Under the pieces are notes generated by a model. That model had not been told where the DNA came from. It ran no database searches and saw only the letters and a list, made by a program, of their open reading frames with translations. Of a stretch of 64,000 nt of DNA, positions 60,836 through 64,000 are shown in pieces (position 1 is the stretch's first letter; every line of letters starts with the position of its first letter). The position numbers and the translations under genes were made by a program. Origin of the DNA: Spinactinospora alkalitolerans (lineage in GTDB: Bacteria; Actinomycetota; Actinomycetes; Streptosporangiales; Streptosporangiaceae); NCBI RefSeq assembly GCF_013408795.1, contig NZ_JACCCC010000001.1:2604001-2668000 (forward strand), given 5' to 3'.

Positions 60836-61738
60836 TCAGCTGAAGGTGTCCTTGATCTTGTCGCCCATGGTCTTGTTCGGAGCCGCGTCGGGGCCCTTGG
60901 CCGAGCCCTCGCCCATGTCGCCGTCGTGGGTGGCGTACAGGTGCCCGGAGGGCGGCGGAGCCGAGGCCGGGCCGCCCAGCGGCGCGGGGTTCTCCAGGTA
61001 GTGGAACTCGTGCATGCCATCGGGCGCGGGACCGCTCGCCCAGCGCCCCTCGTGGGCCTGCTCGCCGTCGGAGAGTCCCCACAGGGTGTTGGCGTGCTCC
61101 TGGTTCTCCTCGTCGAACAGCGCGCTCGGTGCGACGGGCCCTTCGAGGCCGTCCTCCTGCAGCTGCTCGATCGCCGCCAGCCACTGGTTCTGGTGCACGG
61201 TGTCGCGCGCCAGGTTGAACTTCAGCATCGCCCGGACGCCGGGGTCGTCGGTCATGTTGTACAGCCGGGCCGTCTGCAGCCGCCCCTGGGCCTCGGCCGC
61301 GACGTTGGCACGGAAGTCGGCCATCAGGTTGCCGCTGGCGACGATGTACTTGCCGTTCCACGGCGTGCCGACGGAGTCGGCGGGCAGCGCGCCGCCGCCG
61401 CCGACGATGGCGTGCTGCGGGTTCATTCCGCCCACCACGGCGGCGACCGCCGGATCCTTGACCGCCTTGGCCGTGACGTCGTCGGGCGCGCCCTCCAGCA
61501 GCCGGGCCACCATGGTCGCGAGCATCTCCACGTGCCCGATCTCCTCGGTGGCGATGTCCATGATCATGTCCTTGTACTTGCCCTCGATGCGGCAGTTCCA
61601 GCCCTGGAACAGGTACTGCATGGTCACGGTCATCTCGCCCCAGGCCCCGCCGATCAGCTCCTGGAGCTTCATCGCGTACAGGGCGTCGGGCTTCTCGGGC
61701 TTGGCCTCGAACTGCAGGTGCTTGGTGTGGCGGAACAT
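60836..61738 (-). CDS. Manganese catalase
   Basis: A 300-residue ferritin-like dimanganese catalase. Metal ligands are visible in QELIGGAWGEMTVTMQYLFQ (Glu near 28-36), ATEEIGHVEMLATMV (Glu and His near 70), AAEAQGRLQTARLYN (Glu) and ARDTVHQNQWLAAIE (His). The Pro/Gly-rich C-terminal tail is typical. It breaks down hydrogen peroxide without haem. GGAGCATGG-type spacing precedes ATG 61738. It is a single gene, probably stress induced. Confidence 0.9.
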   Translation of the reverse strand: MFRHTKHLQFEAKPEKPDALYAMKLQELIGGAWGEMTVTMQYLFQGWNCRIEGKYKDMIMDIATEEIGHVEMLATMVARLLEGAPDDVTAKAVKDPAVAAVVGGMNPQHAIVGGGGALPADSVGTPWNGKYIVASGNLMADFRANVAAEAQGRLQTARLYNMTDDPGVRAMLKFNLARDTVHQNQWLAAIEQLQEDGLEGPVAPSALFDEENQEHANTLWGLSDGEQAHEGRWASGPAPDGMHEFHYLENPAPLGGPASAPPPSGHLYATHDGDMGEGSAKGPDAAPNKTMGDKIKDTFS

Positions 61739-62068
61739 CCATGCTCCTTACCGCGGCCCGCGGACGCACATGGCCCGGCCGCGAATCGCTGCGCTTGCTC
61801 AGGGCCGGAGGGATGTGCGCTCCACCGCGCGGTGGACCCGGCCCGCGGTTGTGCGGCGGCTACCCGACGCTCCCCGCCCGCATGCCTTGCGCAACGGTAA
61901 ACAAAACATGGCGGCGCGCCGCCGTGATGGGAGGGCGACCGGGGGTAGCGGGTCGATGCCCCGTCTTCCGGTGCACCCGGGCCGGACCGGTCGGCCCCCG
62001 GTGTTTACCGGTCCCGATATCGGCCAGTGGACCCTCTTGACGAGGAGCGCACGGAAAGGGGACCGCAG
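61739..62068. other. 330-bp divergent promoter region with mirrored TGTTTACC boxes
   Basis: It separates Mn catalase (minus) from an SDR gene (plus). TGTTTACC occurs on the minus strand at about 61896-61903 and on the plus strand at 62002-62009, each pointing toward its gene. GTTT is the -35 core for SigB-type factors, but I see no matching GGGTA at the right distance. No gene is present. Confidence 0.35.
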
Positions 62069-63118
62069 GTGGGACGAATGGGAGCCGTGCTCGGAGTCGG
62101 ATTCGCCGCGGCGGCCGCCGCGGCGGCGTGGCGGGCCGCCCGGCCCGCTGCGGACCTCACCGGCAAGGGGGTGCTGGTCACGGGCGCCTCACGGGGGCTG
62201 GGCCTGCTCCTCGCGCGCGGGTTCGGCGCGTGCGGCGCCCGCGTGGTGATCTGCGCGCGCGACCGCGCGGAGCTGGACCGCGCGGTGGAGGACCTGGGCG
62301 CCCGCGGCGTCGACGCGCACGCGCTGGTGTGCGACCTGCGCGATCCGGGAGAGACCACGGCCATGATGACGGCCGCCACCGCGCACCTGGGCCGGCTGGA
62401 CATCGTGGTCAACAACGCCGGCATCATCCAGGTCGGGCCGCTGGGCGCGCTGATGCGCACGGACTTCGAAGAGGCGATGGACATCATGTTCTGGGCGCCG
62501 ATGCGGGTGATCGAGGCCGCGCTGCCGCAGTTGCGGGAGAACGGGGGACACCTGGTCAACATCACCTCCGTCGGCGGCAAGATCAGCGTGCCGCACCTGC
62601 TGCCCTACTCCTGCGCCAAGTTCGCCGCGGTGGCGCTGTCGGAAGGGCTCGACGCCTCCCTGGCGGGGGAGGGGGTGCGGGTGACCACCGTCGTTCCCGG
62701 CCTCATGCGCACGGGCTCCCACCGCAGGGCGTTCTTCGCCGGCGTCCCGGCGCGCGAGTACGCCTGGTTCTCGGCGCTGGGCGCCGGCCCGCCGCCGATC
62801 TCGATGGACGCCGAACGCGCGGCGGCCCGCATCGTGCACGCGGTGCGCACCGGCCGGTCCTACCTGGTGCTCACCCCGCCGGCACGCGTGGCCATCCTGG
62901 TGCACGGCGCGTGCCCGCAGGTGACCCAGTGGGGCCTGCGGATGATGAACCGGGTCCTGCCCGCCTCGGGCGAGGAGCGGCCGACCAGCGGGCTGGACGC
63001 CTCACGGCGCGCCGACAACGCGTTCCTGCGCACCCTGACCAGACTCGGCGACGACGCGAGCCGCCGCTTCAACCAGCTCTCACCCAACGGCAGCGGGGAA
63101 GAGGCGGCGCAGCGCTAG
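62069..63118 (+). CDS. Short-chain dehydrogenase with N-terminal hydrophobic segment
   Basis: A 349-residue SDR. An Ala-rich hydrophobic stretch (about 5-25) suggests a membrane anchor. The catalytic domain has VLVTGASRGLGLLLARGFG, VVNNAGI and Ser-Tyr-Lys in NITSVGGK and YSCAKFA, followed by a C-terminal extension of about 80 residues with a second hydrophobic patch. GAAAGGGGA precedes GTG 62069; ATG 62078 is an alternative. Membrane-linked SDRs of this shape often act on lipophilic alcohols or aldehydes. Its stop overlaps the convergent gene by 4 bp. Confidence 0.83.
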   Translation: MGRMGAVLGVGFAAAAAAAAWRAARPAADLTGKGVLVTGASRGLGLLLARGFGACGARVVICARDRAELDRAVEDLGARGVDAHALVCDLRDPGETTAMMTAATAHLGRLDIVVNNAGIIQVGPLGALMRTDFEEAMDIMFWAPMRVIEAALPQLRENGGHLVNITSVGGKISVPHLLPYSCAKFAAVALSEGLDASLAGEGVRVTTVVPGLMRTGSHRRAFFAGVPAREYAWFSALGAGPPPISMDAERAAARIVHAVRTGRSYLVLTPPARVAILVHGACPQVTQWGLRMMNRVLPASGEERPTSGLDASRRADNAFLRTLTRLGDDASRRFNQLSPNGSGEEAAQR

Positions 63119-63840
63119 GCGGTGGTGGTGCCGGGCGCGGGGCCGTCCCAGGGCTCCTCGCCGGTGCGGGTGATCTCTTCGGCCAGCTTGGCGAGCTTGA
63201 CGTTGAGGTCCTGCGAAGCCGTCCTGAGCCGCTGCCAGGCCTGGTCGGCGGTGATCCGGTGGCGCTCCATGAGGATGCCCTGGGCCTGCCCGATCGTCTC
63301 CCGCGACTCCAGCGCCCGGTGCAGGTTGGTGATGCGCCGCGCGTCGGCGAGCGCCGTGGCGGCCTGGGCCGACAGCACCATCCCGACGTCCTGGTCCGCA
63401 GCGGAGAAGGCGCCCGAGCGGGAGGCGTAGAGGGTGAGCGCCCCCAGCGCGCTCCCCGAGGTGAACAGCAGGAAGGTCAGGGTGCTGCCGATTCCCAGTT
63501 CGCGGACGGCCTCGGCGTAGCGGGGCCAGCGCGGCTCCGACGAGGTGTCGGCCAGGTGCACCGAAGCGCTCGGCCAGGCCGGGTCCAGGCAGGGGCCCTG
63601 ACCCAGGCCGTGCTGCAGCGCGTCGCATCGGCGCACGACCTCGTCGGTGAACACCGGGGTGTGGACCGCGGAGTGGTCCTCCACCAGGGCGATGCCCGCG
63701 TGGTCGCACCCGGTGATGGTGCGCACCGCCAGGTCGGCGATCTGGTGCAGGCCGTCGTGAACGTCGGGTTCGGCGAAGATGTCCCGCAGGATGCGTGCGC
63801 GGACCTCGGCCGAGGAGACGTGGTCCTCGGGGAAAGGCAT
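63115..63840 (-). CDS. GAF-ANTAR transcription antitermination regulator
   Basis: A 241-residue protein with a GAF sensor domain (about 20-165: LADLAVRT-type helix, GCDHAGIALVED, GQGPCLDPAW) followed by an ANTAR RNA-binding domain (about 175-230: RETIGQAQGILMERHRITAD and QAWQRLRTASQDLN). Such proteins bind small two-hairpin RNAs and prevent termination. I chose ATG 63840 because GGGAGAAAG lies upstream and the family begins near there. The signal it senses is unknown; no two-hairpin target is evident in the 160 bp that remain to the window end. Confidence 0.88.
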   Translation of the reverse strand: MPFPEDHVSSAEVRARILRDIFAEPDVHDGLHQIADLAVRTITGCDHAGIALVEDHSAVHTPVFTDEVVRRCDALQHGLGQGPCLDPAWPSASVHLADTSSEPRWPRYAEAVRELGIGSTLTFLLFTSGSALGALTLYASRSGAFSAADQDVGMVLSAQAATALADARRITNLHRALESRETIGQAQGILMERHRITADQAWQRLRTASQDLNVKLAKLAEEITRTGEEPWDGPAPGTTTA

Positions 63841-64000
63841 TCTCGTCAGCTTTCTCCCACAGCGCGGTGGCTCCGGAAGAACGCCGAGGACGCGCCGGGC
63901 GGCGAACATGGCTGCCCGGGCCCGTGTCCGGCCGTCGCGCTCCTGTTAATCCTCCGGTCCGCGTGTTGATAACGAAAACGAGAGGAAGCCGACTTTTTGA

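Noticed and set aside
1-64000. CRISPR arrays, tRNA or rRNA genes, attachment sites
   Set aside because: I saw no regularly spaced repeats, no cloverleaf with a recognisable T-arm, no rRNA sequence, and no integrase gene with flanking direct repeats.

Overview
The window is very GC-rich, with strongly G/C-ending codons, many GTG starts, tightly overlapping operons and actinobacterial families (an Rv3235-type protein, an F420-dependent oxidoreductase, a SigB/SigF-type sigma factor, a GAF-ANTAR regulator). It looks like chromosomal DNA of a filamentous actinomycete. The style fits Streptosporangiales/Nocardiopsaceae, but that placement is inference. I saw no tRNA, rRNA, CRISPR array or intact insertion sequence.

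Region 1 (1-10,968) follows the end of an Rv3235-family gene and is a sugar-acid/pectin locus. A four-gene operon (Gfo/Idh oxidoreductase, DUF993 aldolase-like protein, xylose-isomerase-like protein, dihydrodipicolinate-synthase-type dehydratase) is followed by a secreted family 1 pectate lyase. On the other strand lie a LacI regulator, a uronate-dehydrogenase-like SDR, a DUF6807 (PmoA-like) protein and a second Gfo/Idh enzyme. GGAAAGCGCTTTCC-like palindromes precede each transcription unit and probably form one LacI regulon.

Region 2 (11,125-24,229) is an apparent 11-gene operon behind twin GTAAACGTTTAC operators. It encodes a second LacI regulator, a CUT1-type sugar ABC importer without its ATPase, four consecutive ADP-ribosylglycohydrolase-family proteins (one with a degraded metal site), a fusion of a glycoside-hydrolase-like barrel to an FGE/SUMF1-like domain, a class III CoA-transferase and a CitE-like lyase. 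A decayed TnpB relic and a terC gene follow.

Region 3 (26,026-43,426) is a formyl-CoA/oxalate-type island: an Nramp-like transporter, a fused ADP-forming acyl-CoA synthetase, a clear formyl-CoA transferase, a TPP enzyme that resembles the ILVBL/HACL2 branch more than canonical oxalyl-CoA decarboxylase, an OFA-like MFS transporter, and the divergent sucC, sucD and aldehyde dehydrogenase genes. Three copies of a GCATAC-n-GTATGC element sit at the divergent promoters. A second OFA transporter lies at the far end, beside a regulator relic and a 34-bp palindrome.

Region 4 (43,427-46,677) holds two tandem small secreted repeat proteins with duplicated leaders, a general-stress-type membrane protein, a CBS protein and a hairpin-rich stretch that may encode a structured RNA. 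Region 5 (46,678-56,915) is a surface-glycan or metabolite cluster with an almost complete nucleotide-activated heptose pathway (GmhA, HldE, a GmhB-like phosphatase fused to a glycosyltransferase), a carbamoyltransferase, further glycosyltransferases and two SDR enzymes. Region 6 (57,709-63,840) has a SigB/SigF-type sigma factor, two tandem family 2 glycosyltransferases, a manganese catalase, an SDR enzyme and a GAF-ANTAR regulator, which suggests a stress-response neighbourhood.
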